A stretch of DNA of 18,622 bases from Glaciecola sp964418575 (GCA_964418575.1 CAYQMI010000076.1:1-18622); one strand, 5' to 3'. Numbered from the stretch's first letter, positions 7,786-14,901 are shown. Notes: a model not told the origin generated them from the sequence alone. Program-made: numbers and translations.

Positions 7786-9701
7786 TGCTGGGCCACAAAA
7801 GCCTGCGCAACCACTTGGTTGCGCCCGCCTTCTTTGGCTTTATACAGCAGCTTGTCTGCATGCGCCAAAAGAAGCTCAGGCGCTTCATCTGATTCGCTGA
7901 TACTAGAAGTAAGCCCAATACTCACGGTCATTTGAATGTTGTTTCCCTCAAATTTCGTGACTGACTCTTGCACTGCAAGCCTTACTTTTTCCATCAACAC
8001 ACTTGCGCCATCAAGCTCAGTTGCTGGCAGTATCACAACAAACTCTTCTCCACCATAACGGCAGACTATATCTGCAGGTCGCTTTACCTGTTCTTGGAGA
8101 ATACTTGCAAACACTTTTAAACATTCATCACCGGCTAAGTGCCCATAGCTGTCATTTATTTTTTTAAAGTAATCGATATCAAGCATGGCCAAGCTCAAGG
8201 CTCTACGTTCCCGCCTACTGCGTCTTGATTCGCCAAGCAAGCGCTTATCAAAATAACGTCGGTTCATTAGTCCGGTGAGGGGGTCGATAGCGCTTAGTCG
8301 TTCCAACTCTCGGTTAGCCTCTGACAACTCCCGCATCGCAATCTCTAATTCGAGCGTGCGCTCTGTGACGCTATACTCAAGGGCTTGTTTCGTTTCTTCT
8401 TGAAGCTGCAGGAGCTCATCTTTGGCCGCTAATGCATCACGCTCATTTTTAATCGCTAGGGCCCTAGCCGCCTCCGCCTCTCTGTACTGACTACTGAAAC
8501 TTATTGCCAGCGCAAGCGCCAGTAGCAGCGTTTCAGTGATCGCCCCAACCATCAGCAGATAGCTTGAATCCATGGGGAGTTCATACACCCCCAAATTTTC
8601 AAGCGTTAATCCTATTCCCGAAATAAGTAAGGCCGCCCACGCACCTGAAAAATAGCGTGCTATCAAATTACCCTTGATAGCGAGCATAAAGCTTGAAAAT
8701 AGAATGACAGGTGTTGTCAGCGCGATCATGATCAGGATGCTTTGGAGGAGTAGCGAGTATGGCAGTATGAAGCTCAGGCCAATAAGCAAAAAGAAAGTGT
8801 ATCTTACCGCTCTAAGCAAGCGGAACGCGTTGATACTGGTTTTCTTTAAATCTAGTACCTGTATTGAAAATGTGATGATAAGAATGAGAGTAGAACACGC
8901 AAAAAATGCAATGGCCCTCTCCTGAAACCAAATACTTTCTGACCAAAAATAGCGAAAGCCAATGCCATGTATAGTGGCAGTCACCATGGCAATGCTTAGC
9001 ACATAACCGGTATATACCGCAAAGGTGGAGTTTCTTGTCGTAGCGTAAATAAACAAATTGCTCAAGGCCATTGCAATCATGTAGCCAAAAAACAGACCCA
9101 TAAATAGTTTGTGAGCGCCGCTATACTCAATAAAATCAGCTTTTTTCCAGATACGTAGCGGAGCTTTTATTGGCCCCTCACTCTGAATGCGAACAATGAT
9201 AGTGATATCTTGCGCAATACCATGAACCGGGAAGAGAAACTGTTCATGTTGAATTGGGCGGTATGAAAAGGGCCTAGCATCACCCGCAGAAAATGTAGCT
9301 AGCTCCTTTGGCATGTCAGACTCGTCCTGAGGCATAGAAAATATCCACACATCCACGTGATCGAGCAAGCCGTAGTTTATCTCAAACAAATAGTGCTCAT
9401 TTTCTACTAAAGCACTTGGCTCTAATTTGAACCAATGCACGTATTCAGATAAGCCAAGGTTTTCTTTTTCAAAGTTCTGCCATGCTTCATTTTTAAGTGC
9501 CAAAACACTTTTTTCATCAAGAGGCTCTTGCGCGCCTAAAGAAAGATCATCGACTAAATAAGAGGCGCTAAAAGGCAGGCTTTTTTCTTCAATTTTTGAG
9601 GTTAGTGCGATGGTAAGTGCCAATAATCCCAGAATAAAAACCGACACGATAGCCGCTATCCAATAGCTTCTATCTGATGGAATGACCTGAGTTGACTGCA
9701 T
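7782..9701 (-). CDS. 7TMR-DISM diguanylate cyclase (upstream copy, intact I-site)
   Basis: Same architecture as the next gene, and 639 residues from the preferred ATG. It has an N-terminal membrane helix (about 13-35); a periplasmic DISMED2-like sensor with GDARPFSYRPIQHEQF; a seven-helix membrane region (about 200-400); a coiled coil; and a GGDEF domain with DPLTGLMNR, DIDYFKKINDSYGH and GGEEF at 550-554. R-P-A-D at 541-544 is a canonical RxxD I-site, so feedback inhibition by c-di-GMP is expected. The frame opens with a TTG at 9713 overlapping the tatD stop. The ATG at 9701 is preceded by GAGGG with a five-base spacer (the site overlaps the tatD stop) and is the better start. It is coupled at both ends to neighbours in the tat-hemB cluster. 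Confidence 0.9.
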   Translation of the reverse strand: MQSTQVIPSDRSYWIAAIVSVFILGLLALTIALTSKIEEKSLPFSASYLVDDLSLGAQEPLDEKSVLALKNEAWQNFEKENLGLSEYVHWFKLEPSALVENEHYLFEINYGLLDHVDVWIFSMPQDESDMPKELATFSAGDARPFSYRPIQHEQFLFPVHGIAQDITIIVRIQSEGPIKAPLRIWKKADFIEYSGAHKLFMGLFFGYMIAMALSNLFIYATTRNSTFAVYTGYVLSIAMVTATIHGIGFRYFWSESIWFQERAIAFFACSTLILIITFSIQVLDLKKTSINAFRLLRAVRYTFFLLIGLSFILPYSLLLQSILIMIALTTPVILFSSFMLAIKGNLIARYFSGAWAALLISGIGLTLENLGVYELPMDSSYLLMVGAITETLLLALALAISFSSQYREAEAARALAIKNERDALAAKDELLQLQEETKQALEYSVTERTLELEIAMRELSEANRELERLSAIDPLTGLMNRRYFDKRLLGESRRSRRERRALSLAMLDIDYFKKINDSYGHLAGDECLKVFASILQEQVKRPADIVCRYGGEEFVVILPATELDGASVLMEKVRLAVQESVTKFEGNNIQMTVSIGLTSSISESDEAPELLLAHADKLLYKAKEGGRNQVVAQAFVAQQ

Positions 9702-9709
9702 TACTACCC

Positions 9710-10492
9710 TCAATTCTTAAACAGTTTACACGCGTTGTAATAAGCGGCTTGTTGTATCTCTTGCACCGAAACATTCTTAATCTGAGCGACTTTTTCTGCT
9801 ATCGCATAAATGTATTTCGGCGAATTTTGTTTGGCTCTTGGACGCACTGTTTTCGGAAACAAATAAGGTGCATCGGTCTCTAACAGCAGTCTATCGAGTG
9901 GCAGTGATGCCACGGCCTGTTGTAAGTCGTGTCCGCGTTTGTCGTCACAAACCCAGCCCGTAATACCAATATAGCAACCGAACGACAAATACCTTTGCAT
10001 TTGAGCCTCATTGCCCGTAAAGCAATGTGCGACTAAAAATGGCAGTTTATCGTGCACCGGCAACAACATTTTGCATTGCTGCTCAAACGCATCGCGCTCA
10101 TGCAAGTAAACACCTTTTTGATACTCAACTGCTATTTGCAGCTGTGCATCAAAGGCACGTATTTGGTTTGTCTGCGTAGAAAAGTTTCGATTAAAATCTA
10201 AGCCACACTCGCCAACTGCCCGAACATTTTTATCGGCCAAAAGCTGTTTAAGTTTAGTCCAAGAATCGGAATTGGTAGCGTCTGCATGATGAGGGTGAAC
10301 ACCGGCACTTGCGTGCAGTGCGATGCCCTCTATAGGGCCGCTTGACGCAAGTGCAAGCCCACGAGTAGATTCGTCAATATCACTTGCGATAATTAAGAGG
10401 TCGGTCAGATTAGCTACATAAGACTCGTGAAGTACTTTGCGCAAATCAAAACGTGGGTCTAATAGATTAACCCCGGTATCAAACCAAGGCAC
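9710..10492 (-). CDS. tatD: TatD-family metal-dependent hydrolase (deoxyribonuclease)
   Basis: Amidohydrolase-fold TIM barrel of the TatD DNase family, 260 residues, cytoplasmic. The N-terminus WFDTGVNL has the TatD-subgroup form rather than the HxH of YcfH/YjjV. Other metal or active-site motifs are GECGLDF (E95), HERDAF, AHCFTG and TDAPYL (D207). In E. coli it is the fourth gene of tatABCD but is not needed for Tat export; related proteins act as 3'-5' DNA exonucleases. It starts with GTG immediately after the TAA of the secreted-protein gene, with little ribosome-site sequence, implying coupling. Its stop overlaps the ribosome site of the next gene. Confidence 0.93.
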   Translation of the reverse strand: MPWFDTGVNLLDPRFDLRKVLHESYVANLTDLLIIASDIDESTRGLALASSGPIEGIALHASAGVHPHHADATNSDSWTKLKQLLADKNVRAVGECGLDFNRNFSTQTNQIRAFDAQLQIAVEYQKGVYLHERDAFEQQCKMLLPVHDKLPFLVAHCFTGNEAQMQRYLSFGCYIGITGWVCDDKRGHDLQQAVASLPLDRLLLETDAPYLFPKTVRPRAKQNSPKYIYAIAEKVAQIKNVSVQEIQQAAYYNACKLFKN

Positions 10493-11140
10493 TTACTTGA
10501 CTCGTTTCACCCGAGTACGACGATTACTGCTTTCCTTCCCTAAATAATGGGCAGACAGCGCGCCTTTTTCAACAAAGACTTCCATCCCCTCTTTCAGTCT
10601 TAAGCGGTTTTTTGTAGTTTCCCTCCACATTTGCCCATTGGCTAAAGTAAAGGTTCGGATTTCACGACTATTCTCGCTAACAGCCTCAATCACGCTGTCT
10701 ATTCTGCTTAGAGCTTCGTCTTGCGAGTCTTCTGTTCGCACTAGATCCTCGGCCCCAAATTGAGCAACTCTTGCATCTTGTGTTTGCTGAACACTTTGTT
10801 GCGCATTTACTTTTTCACTGACCAATATTTCTTGCTCAACTACTTCTTTTTCAAGGCGAGGAGGTTCAGCGGGCAAGGACTTTTTAGGCTCAACGCTTGA
10901 GGGCTGTGCGGCTAGAGTTGGCGGCGCAACAAGTACCGGGGCACTAGCTGGTTCTGGCTGTTGTTTATCTGCTTGAGCCTGAACTTGTTCAACATTCTCT
11001 TTTACCCTGAAAAAATTGTCGTAGCACGCTAATCTTACTGCATCATTTTTTATTCGGGTGCAATCTTCAACTGCTTGATGCGTTTGCGCAAAAACAGGAG
11101 CCGATAAGCTCACTAGCATAAAGACGCTTAATATTCTCAT
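10493..11140 (-). CDS. Small secreted or periplasmic protein with CxxI...RLACYD motif, function unknown
   Basis: A 215-residue protein I cannot name. Residues 1-18 form a signal peptide ending in VFA before QTH. A conserved-looking segment follows: C27, then IKNDAVRLACYDNFF with C39, a pattern seen at the N-terminus of many proteobacterial exported proteins. The middle (about 55-150) is low-complexity, rich in P, E, Q, A and V. A C-terminal module (about 160-215) reads TFTLANGQMWRET, then LRLKEGMEVFVEKGALSAHYL and a basic RRTRVKRVK tail, and looks like a small beta-rich domain. Two cysteines could form a disulfide. It separates tatC from tatD, an unusual position, and may have its own promoter. 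AAAAGGG lies nine bases before the ATG. Confidence 0.8.
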   Translation of the reverse strand: MRILSVFMLVSLSAPVFAQTHQAVEDCTRIKNDAVRLACYDNFFRVKENVEQVQAQADKQQPEPASAPVLVAPPTLAAQPSSVEPKKSLPAEPPRLEKEVVEQEILVSEKVNAQQSVQQTQDARVAQFGAEDLVRTEDSQDEALSRIDSVIEAVSENSREIRTFTLANGQMWRETTKNRLRLKEGMEVFVEKGALSAHYLGKESSNRRTRVKRVK

Positions 11141-11162
11141 TTTGATAAACCCTTTTGTTAGT

Positions 11163-11191
11163 ATTATTTTGAGGATACTGCTTTTTGTCTA
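11163..11191 (-). promoter_or_regulatory. Possible sigma-70 promoter for the secreted-protein gene
   Basis: Read on the minus strand, TAGACA (11191-11186) and AATAAT (11168-11163) each match five of six consensus bases and are separated by exactly 17 bp. Transcription would start near 11156, which leaves a very short leader containing the ribosome site. It lies in the 99-bp gap after tatC, the only large gap inside the tat-hemB cluster. It is a sequence match only. Confidence 0.35.
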
Positions 11192-11239
11192 AATAACGCA
11201 CAGACTGCTGCCAAATCATACAGCAAAGAGCAACAGGCC

Positions 11240-11992
11240 CTAAGTTTTACTCTTATCCGTATCTTTTTGCTCGTCGTTTTGTTTTTTAGTGTAAAAGCCA
11301 CCAATAATTACACCAATCTCAAACAGAAGCCACATGGGCAAAGCCAATAAGGTTTGTGATATTACATCGGGCGGAGTAAGCAACATTCCCAGCACAAAAA
11401 CACCCACGATGACGTAAGGACGTTTTTTACGAAGATTATCCGGCGTAGTAACACCCGTCCAGCACATTAAAATAATTGCTACCGGTATTTCAAAGGCTAC
11501 GCCAAAGGCAAAAAATAATTTGAGAACAAAGTTTAAATAACTGGAAATATCGGTACTAATCAATACGCCATCAGGTGCAACGCTATTGAAGAACATAAAG
11601 GCCAGCGGAAACACTACGTAGTACGCAAAGGCCATGCCTGAATAAAAAAGCAAAGTACTACTGACCAATAAAGGCGCCACCATTTTCTTTTCATTTTTGT
11701 ACAAGCCTGGAGCAACAAAGCCCCATATTTGATACAAAACTACCGGAATAGCGATGAAAAAAGAAAGCACAAGGGTGAGCTTAAAAGGCGCTAAAAAGGG
11801 GGATGCGACATCTGTTGCAATCATACTCGCACCCGAGGGCATTGTGGCAACGAGAGGCTCTGCTAAATACGCATATAAATCTTGAGCAAAATAGAACAAG
11901 CATAAAAATACAATAAGCACGGCCAACAAAGCGCGTAATATTCGCGTGCGAAGCTCAATTAAATGGGAAATAAAACTGCTGGGTTCGCTCAT
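11240..11992 (-). CDS. tatC: Sec-independent protein translocase subunit TatC
   Basis: Multi-spanning inner-membrane component of the twin-arginine translocon; with TatB it forms the receptor for folded precursors carrying RR signal peptides. The 250-residue protein has the conserved N-terminal SFISHLIELRTR. It also has P-x-L-x-x-F-type periplasmic loops, a FGVAFEIPV motif in the fourth helix region, six predicted hydrophobic helices, and a hydrophilic C-terminal tail. Length is normal. Its ATG overlaps the predicted tatB stop as ATGA. In the minus-strand order it is third, after tatA and tatB. Confidence 0.96.
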   Translation of the reverse strand: MSEPSSFISHLIELRTRILRALLAVLIVFLCLFYFAQDLYAYLAEPLVATMPSGASMIATDVASPFLAPFKLTLVLSFFIAIPVVLYQIWGFVAPGLYKNEKKMVAPLLVSSTLLFYSGMAFAYYVVFPLAFMFFNSVAPDGVLISTDISSYLNFVLKLFFAFGVAFEIPVAIILMCWTGVTTPDNLRKKRPYVIVGVFVLGMLLTPPDVISQTLLALPMWLLFEIGVIIGGFYTKKQNDEQKDTDKSKT

Positions 11993-12303
11993 ATTTTTAT
12001 TCTTTTNNNNNNNNNNNNNNNNNNNNNNNNNNNNNNNNNNNNNNNNNNNNNNNNNNNNNNNNNNNNNNNNNNNNNNNNNNNNNNNNNNNNNNNNNNNNNN
12101 NNNNNNGCTTTTTTAAGGTTTTCGTGCAATTCGTGGGTTTTAAGCTGCTGCGACATCTCTTCTTTGAAGCCGTTAGCAACGCCCTTAATCGACTTAATGG
12201 TGTCGGCAGTGGAGCGAATAAACGATGGCAAGCGCTCAGGCCCAATCACTAGCAGAGCAATAATGCCAATGACCAACAGTTCCCAAAAGCCAATATCAAA
12301 CAT
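11989..12303 (-). CDS. tatB: Sec-independent protein translocase subunit TatB (interrupted by a sequence gap)
   Basis: Single-span Tat component that works with TatC in substrate recognition. Before the gap the protein reads MFDIGFWELLVIGIIALLVIG, then GPERLPSFIRSTADTI and an amphipathic helix, all typical of TatB, including the conserved Glu at 8 and GPERLP. After about 66 residues the sequence is unknown for 100 Ns. If the Ns are counted literally, the frame resumes with KRIKI and stops at 11989, overlapping tatC as ATGA. That coupling makes the endpoint plausible, but the true length is not known because 100 Ns is a customary placeholder. The start is five bases after the tatA stop. Confidence 0.88.
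   Translation of the reverse strand: MFDIGFWELLVIGIIALLVIGPERLPSFIRSTADTIKSIKGVANGFKEEMSQQLKTHELHENLKKXXXXXXXXXXXXXXXXXXXXXXXXXXXXXXXXXXKRIKI
12007..12106. other. Assembly gap of exactly 100 Ns inside tatB
   Basis: An unbroken run of 100 N characters. It falls in the C-terminal half of tatB, normally a low-complexity and variable region. The run length suggests a gap of unknown size, so any translated length across it is provisional. Confidence 0.98.
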
Positions 12304-12308
12304 ATGCG

Positions 12309-12563
12309 CTATTCTTTAGTAGAGGTCTTTTCGGTGTTTTGTTGGGTAGAAGAACTTGGTGTTTCTTCCTTTTTATTTTCAACAGCCTGAAAATCAGCGT
12401 CTTTCTCTTTATCTTCTTTTTTATCTGCATCATCATTCATGGCGTTTTTGAACCCTTTCAAGGCTGAGCCTAAATCACCACCAACATTGCGCAATTTCTT
12501 CGTGCCAAACAAAAGCACTACAATTAGCAAGATGATACCAATTTGCCAAATACTAATTCCCAT
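12309..12563 (-). CDS. tatA: Sec-independent protein translocase subunit TatA
   Basis: Pore-forming or membrane-weakening Tat subunit. The 84-residue protein has one N-terminal transmembrane helix (GISIWQIGIILLIVVLL), the FG hinge of LLFGTKKL, and an amphipathic helix LRNVGGDLGSALKGFKNAM. A highly charged K/E/D-rich disordered tail follows. The frame could begin at a GTG at 12569, but MGISIWQ is the family start. The ATG at 12563 is preceded by AAGGGGA with a seven-base spacer. It is the first gene of the minus-strand cluster, with tatB five bases downstream. Confidence 0.96.
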   Translation of the reverse strand: MGISIWQIGIILLIVVLLFGTKKLRNVGGDLGSALKGFKNAMNDDADKKEDKEKDADFQAVENKKEETPSSSTQQNTEKTSTKE

Positions 12564-12712
12564 GATCACTTCCCCTTAAAATTATTCAAACGCTGCGGAT
12601 ATCAAAAAATTGTAAATATTCTAATTATGTGGTCGTATTGTATACCCTGAATAGAGTATATCATTGGATACTGTTGGGCATCATATTAATTTCATGGATT
12701 TAGTAAAGCCAT
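12564..12712. promoter_or_regulatory. Divergent intergenic region between tatA and the outer-membrane protein gene
   Basis: AT-rich region of about 150 bp that must hold both divergent promoters. It carries several -10-like hexamers, such as TACAAT on the minus strand and TATACT-like sites near 12655. I found no -35/-10 pair good enough to assign. It includes an imperfect palindrome at 12641-12660, TATACCC-TGAATA-GAGTATA, with seven-base arms and one mismatch, which could be an operator. Confidence 0.4.
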
Positions 12713-13756
12713 ATGTATAGTTACTGGTGCAAGGGCTCGGGCACTTATAGGCATGTCATCTGCATTTGCATGATGGCTTGTGTTGCTTTTTCTGCAAGTA
12801 GCCAGCAAAGCCCACCTGAGTATTCTACAGCACAATCCCCGCAAGAAATTGAGAGGCCCACTAAACCACCGGTCCCAAGTTCTAGGAGTTTCGAATCTCG
12901 CTATGAACACTGCACTGAGCAAGGCTGGCTAGATGAAGCCTACTGCCAGCTAAATTTCGGTGTAGACTCTACCGCAAATGAAATTAACAGCTGGTTCATG
13001 CACGAAGGCAGCTTAGCGTCTATTGCTACCACAAGAGGGCGTTTGCGCTTAGGTTGGGAGCCTCGAACTGGTGCCTTAAATCAATTCGATGTGAGATTCA
13101 GGATAAGAGCAAAGTTTCCCGGTTTAAAAGACCGCGTTGAATTGCTGCTTTCTGATGAAGAAGACAGCATCAATCAGCAAGACATAAAAGCAGCCCAAAA
13201 TCGCGAGCTCTCAGCCAACGAAAGCGCTGTTGTAGCTGTGCAATATAAGAAAAACGAAGATGACAAGCTCTCATACAGAGTTGGTTTTGGTCGCGGTAGC
13301 CAGGTATATACAAGAGCACGATTCAACGACTTTGTCAGCTTAAGTGAAGACACTAAGTTTTATTATTATGCAGAAACCAATTATTATTCCGGCGATAAAT
13401 TTGGTTTTGAAGTGGACGGTGTATTAAGTAGCCAACTCACTCAATCTTCGGCCTTTGAATTTAGCAATAGTTTTCAATATCGAGACAATCGTAAAGATTG
13501 GTATTGGCGTCATGAGATGCGGTATCTAATACTCGATAAAGATGACACCAGCTATTTATTTACTGCAATGGTGGACGGCTTAAGTGAGCCAAATTACCGT
13601 ACCGAAAGCATATTGGTAAGTGCTCGCTATAAACAAAGAGTATTAAGGGAGTGGTTATACTTAGAAGTAGAGCCCTTCGTTATTTGGTTAAGAGAGGAAG
13701 ACTTTCGAACCTCTTACGGTATTGCGCTTCGTGCAGAAATCCATTTCTCAACGTAA
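12713..13756 (+). CDS. Putative outer-membrane beta-barrel protein, function unknown
   Basis: A 347-residue protein I do not recognise by family. The N-terminus has a plausible signal peptide with a cysteine-rich hydrophobic core (about 14-30). A Pro/Ser/Gln-rich linker (about 31-58) follows, then a short segment with two cysteines (C67, C78) and WLDEAYCQLNFG. From about residue 95 to the end the sequence alternates polar and aromatic or hydrophobic residues in short segments (RGRLRLGW, FDVRFRIRAKF, LSYRVGFGRG, KFYYYAETNYY, YLFTAMVDGL, SILVSARYK, YGIALRAEIHF). This is characteristic of an amphipathic beta barrel. No ribosome site precedes the ATG, so the start is uncertain; ATGs at residues 20-21 are alternatives. 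It is divergent from tatA. Confidence 0.75.
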   Translation: MYSYWCKGSGTYRHVICICMMACVAFSASSQQSPPEYSTAQSPQEIERPTKPPVPSSRSFESRYEHCTEQGWLDEAYCQLNFGVDSTANEINSWFMHEGSLASIATTRGRLRLGWEPRTGALNQFDVRFRIRAKFPGLKDRVELLLSDEEDSINQQDIKAAQNRELSANESAVVAVQYKKNEDDKLSYRVGFGRGSQVYTRARFNDFVSLSEDTKFYYYAETNYYSGDKFGFEVDGVLSSQLTQSSAFEFSNSFQYRDNRKDWYWRHEMRYLILDKDDTSYLFTAMVDGLSEPNYRTESILVSARYKQRVLREWLYLEVEPFVIWLREEDFRTSYGIALRAEIHFST

Positions 13757-13758
13757 GC

Positions 13759-13795
13759 GCGTAAAGGAATGATGCGGACATAACTTTACGCTTTT
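13759..13795 (+). terminator. Hairpin terminator after the outer-membrane protein gene
   Basis: A perfect eight-base inverted repeat, GCGTAAAG at 13759-13766 and CTTTACGC at 13784-13791, encloses a 17-base loop. It is followed by TTTT at 13792-13795. The left arm starts two bases after the stop of the plus-strand gene. The right arm contains the stop of the convergent GST-like gene. No T-run follows on the minus strand, so it most likely serves the plus strand. Confidence 0.65.
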
Positions 13796-14361
13796 CGAGG
13801 ATCCGTTTGCTCACATATCTCTCTACCAGAGTGCGTAGCATGAAATGACGCTACCTTTGGATAGCTTGGTACATCAAAAAGTTCTCTGTACACAACCCAA
13901 TCTAGCATGGCAAACAAGCTCATACTTAAAAAGTCCCATTGTGAAAACTCGCTCGATTCAACACTTTCTTCTAAACTCGCAAAAACCGCCTGTAAGCGTT
14001 CATGCTGCAGCCGAAAATATAGCTTGTCAGCAGTAGTGTCGATGCCGCTTTTACTGAGTAAAAATAGATTTACGAGTGAATCTGTGGCGGCGTCAATGGC
14101 TGATAGAATATTTTGCTGCGCAAGGGATAAAGCTTTTGCTTCGCCCTTATCAACTAAGTATTGATAAATCACCTTAGAATCCAGCACTACCTGACCATCG
14201 TCTTCTAACATCGGGATTTTCAAGGTTGGGTTGTGCTCAATTAGCATGGCGCGGTCTTTTGGCGCGTATACATCAACCAACACAAATTCATAATCGACTT
14301 GTTCCATGAGCAGCCTGAGCCTGCGCACGTAGGGCGATGCAATTGAGCCATAAAGTTTCAT
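13786..14361 (-). CDS. Glutathione S-transferase family protein
   Basis: A 191-residue cytoplasmic protein with an N-terminal thioredoxin-like GST domain. It begins MKLYGSIASPYVRR, where S9-P10 are in the position of the catalytic SPY motif. K48-I-P50 supplies the cis-proline, and LDS at 60-62 is the D/E-S pair that normally grips the gamma-glutamyl group. The C-terminal helical half (about 75-191) is less recognisable and a little short for the family. AGGGGC with a suitable spacer precedes the ATG. It lies 60 bases after erpA on the same strand. Substrate and physiological role cannot be read from the sequence. It is not SspA, because the N-terminus lacks that protein's extension. Confidence 0.8.
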   Translation of the reverse strand: MKLYGSIASPYVRRLRLLMEQVDYEFVLVDVYAPKDRAMLIEHNPTLKIPMLEDDGQVVLDSKVIYQYLVDKGEAKALSLAQQNILSAIDAATDSLVNLFLLSKSGIDTTADKLYFRLQHERLQAVFASLEESVESSEFSQWDFLSMSLFAMLDWVVYRELFDVPSYPKVASFHATHSGREICEQTDPRKA

Positions 14362-14396
14362 ATATTTCGCCCCTATTTGTGCTGGACTGTGTTGGA

Positions 14397-14424
14397 TTTG
14401 TGCATAACTATTTGTGAATAACTA
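14397..14424 (-). repeat. 14-bp tandem duplication carrying two DnaA-box-like sequences
   Basis: On the plus strand TTTGTGCATAACTA (14397-14410) is directly followed by TTTGTGAATAACTA (14411-14424), with one mismatch. Read on the minus strand, each copy holds an exact match to the DnaA-box consensus TTATNCACA: TTATTCACA (14421-14413) and TTATGCACA (14407-14399). The second unit includes the erpA stop codon. The match is seen directly. Whether DnaA binds is inference. Confidence 0.6.
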
Positions 14425-14766
14425 AATGCTAAAGGATGCTCCACAACCGCAAGTTGTAGATGCATTTGGATTATTTACCAAAAAACGCGAACCCTCAAGC
14501 CCTTCAGTATAGTCCACAATCCCGCCTACTAAATATTGCAGACTCATAGGATCAACAACCAAAGTCACGCTTTGCTTCTCAATGGTCATATCGCCTTCGT
14601 TTACCTTTTCATCAAAAGTAAACCCGTATTGAAAACCAGAGCATCCACCGCCGGTAACATACACTCTTAATTTAAGATTGGGGTTTTCTTCCTCGGCCAC
14701 CAAGCTTGCTACTTTATTCGCCGCCGCATCAGAAAACTCAATCGGCATTGCCGTTTCAACTGACAT
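14422..14766 (-). CDS. erpA: Iron-sulfur cluster insertion protein ErpA
   Basis: A-type carrier that delivers [4Fe-4S] or [2Fe-2S] clusters to apo-enzymes, including isoprenoid-pathway enzymes. At 114 residues it matches the E. coli protein length. The three cluster ligands are at the same positions: C42 in TGGGCSGF, and C106 and C108 in CGCGASF. The ribosome site GGAG lies seven bases before the ATG. It stands 135 bases after a DUF6776-like gene on the same strand. I did not see a convincing IscR-type site or a clear promoter in that gap. Confidence 0.96.
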   Translation of the reverse strand: MSVETAMPIEFSDAAANKVASLVAEEENPNLKLRVYVTGGGCSGFQYGFTFDEKVNEGDMTIEKQSVTLVVDPMSLQYLVGGIVDYTEGLEGSRFLVNNPNASTTCGCGASFSI

Positions 14767-14901
14767 GCAAACTCTCCACCTTACCTAATTCTCAAAGTCC
14801 GAGCGCGTTAATTGTAAGTTCAACGCTCTGCTTCTGTGAGAAATTATCAATCCTATTACAATGGCGTAATTATCTAGTACCTGAGTAATTTAATCAAGTA
14901 T

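Noticed and set aside
9702..9713. TTG start at 9713 for the upstream cyclase
   Set aside because: The ATG at 9701 has GAGGG with a five-base spacer, whereas the TTG is itself part of the tatD end and has no comparable site.
11963..12319. Open frames crossing the N gap on the plus strand and in the second minus frame
   Set aside because: They exist only because Ns contain no stop codons. The minus frame with TatB motifs explains the locus.
14397..14424. Replication origin because of two DnaA boxes
   Set aside because: Only two boxes, no adjacent AT-rich unwinding region, and no dnaA, dnaN, mnmG or parAB neighbours.
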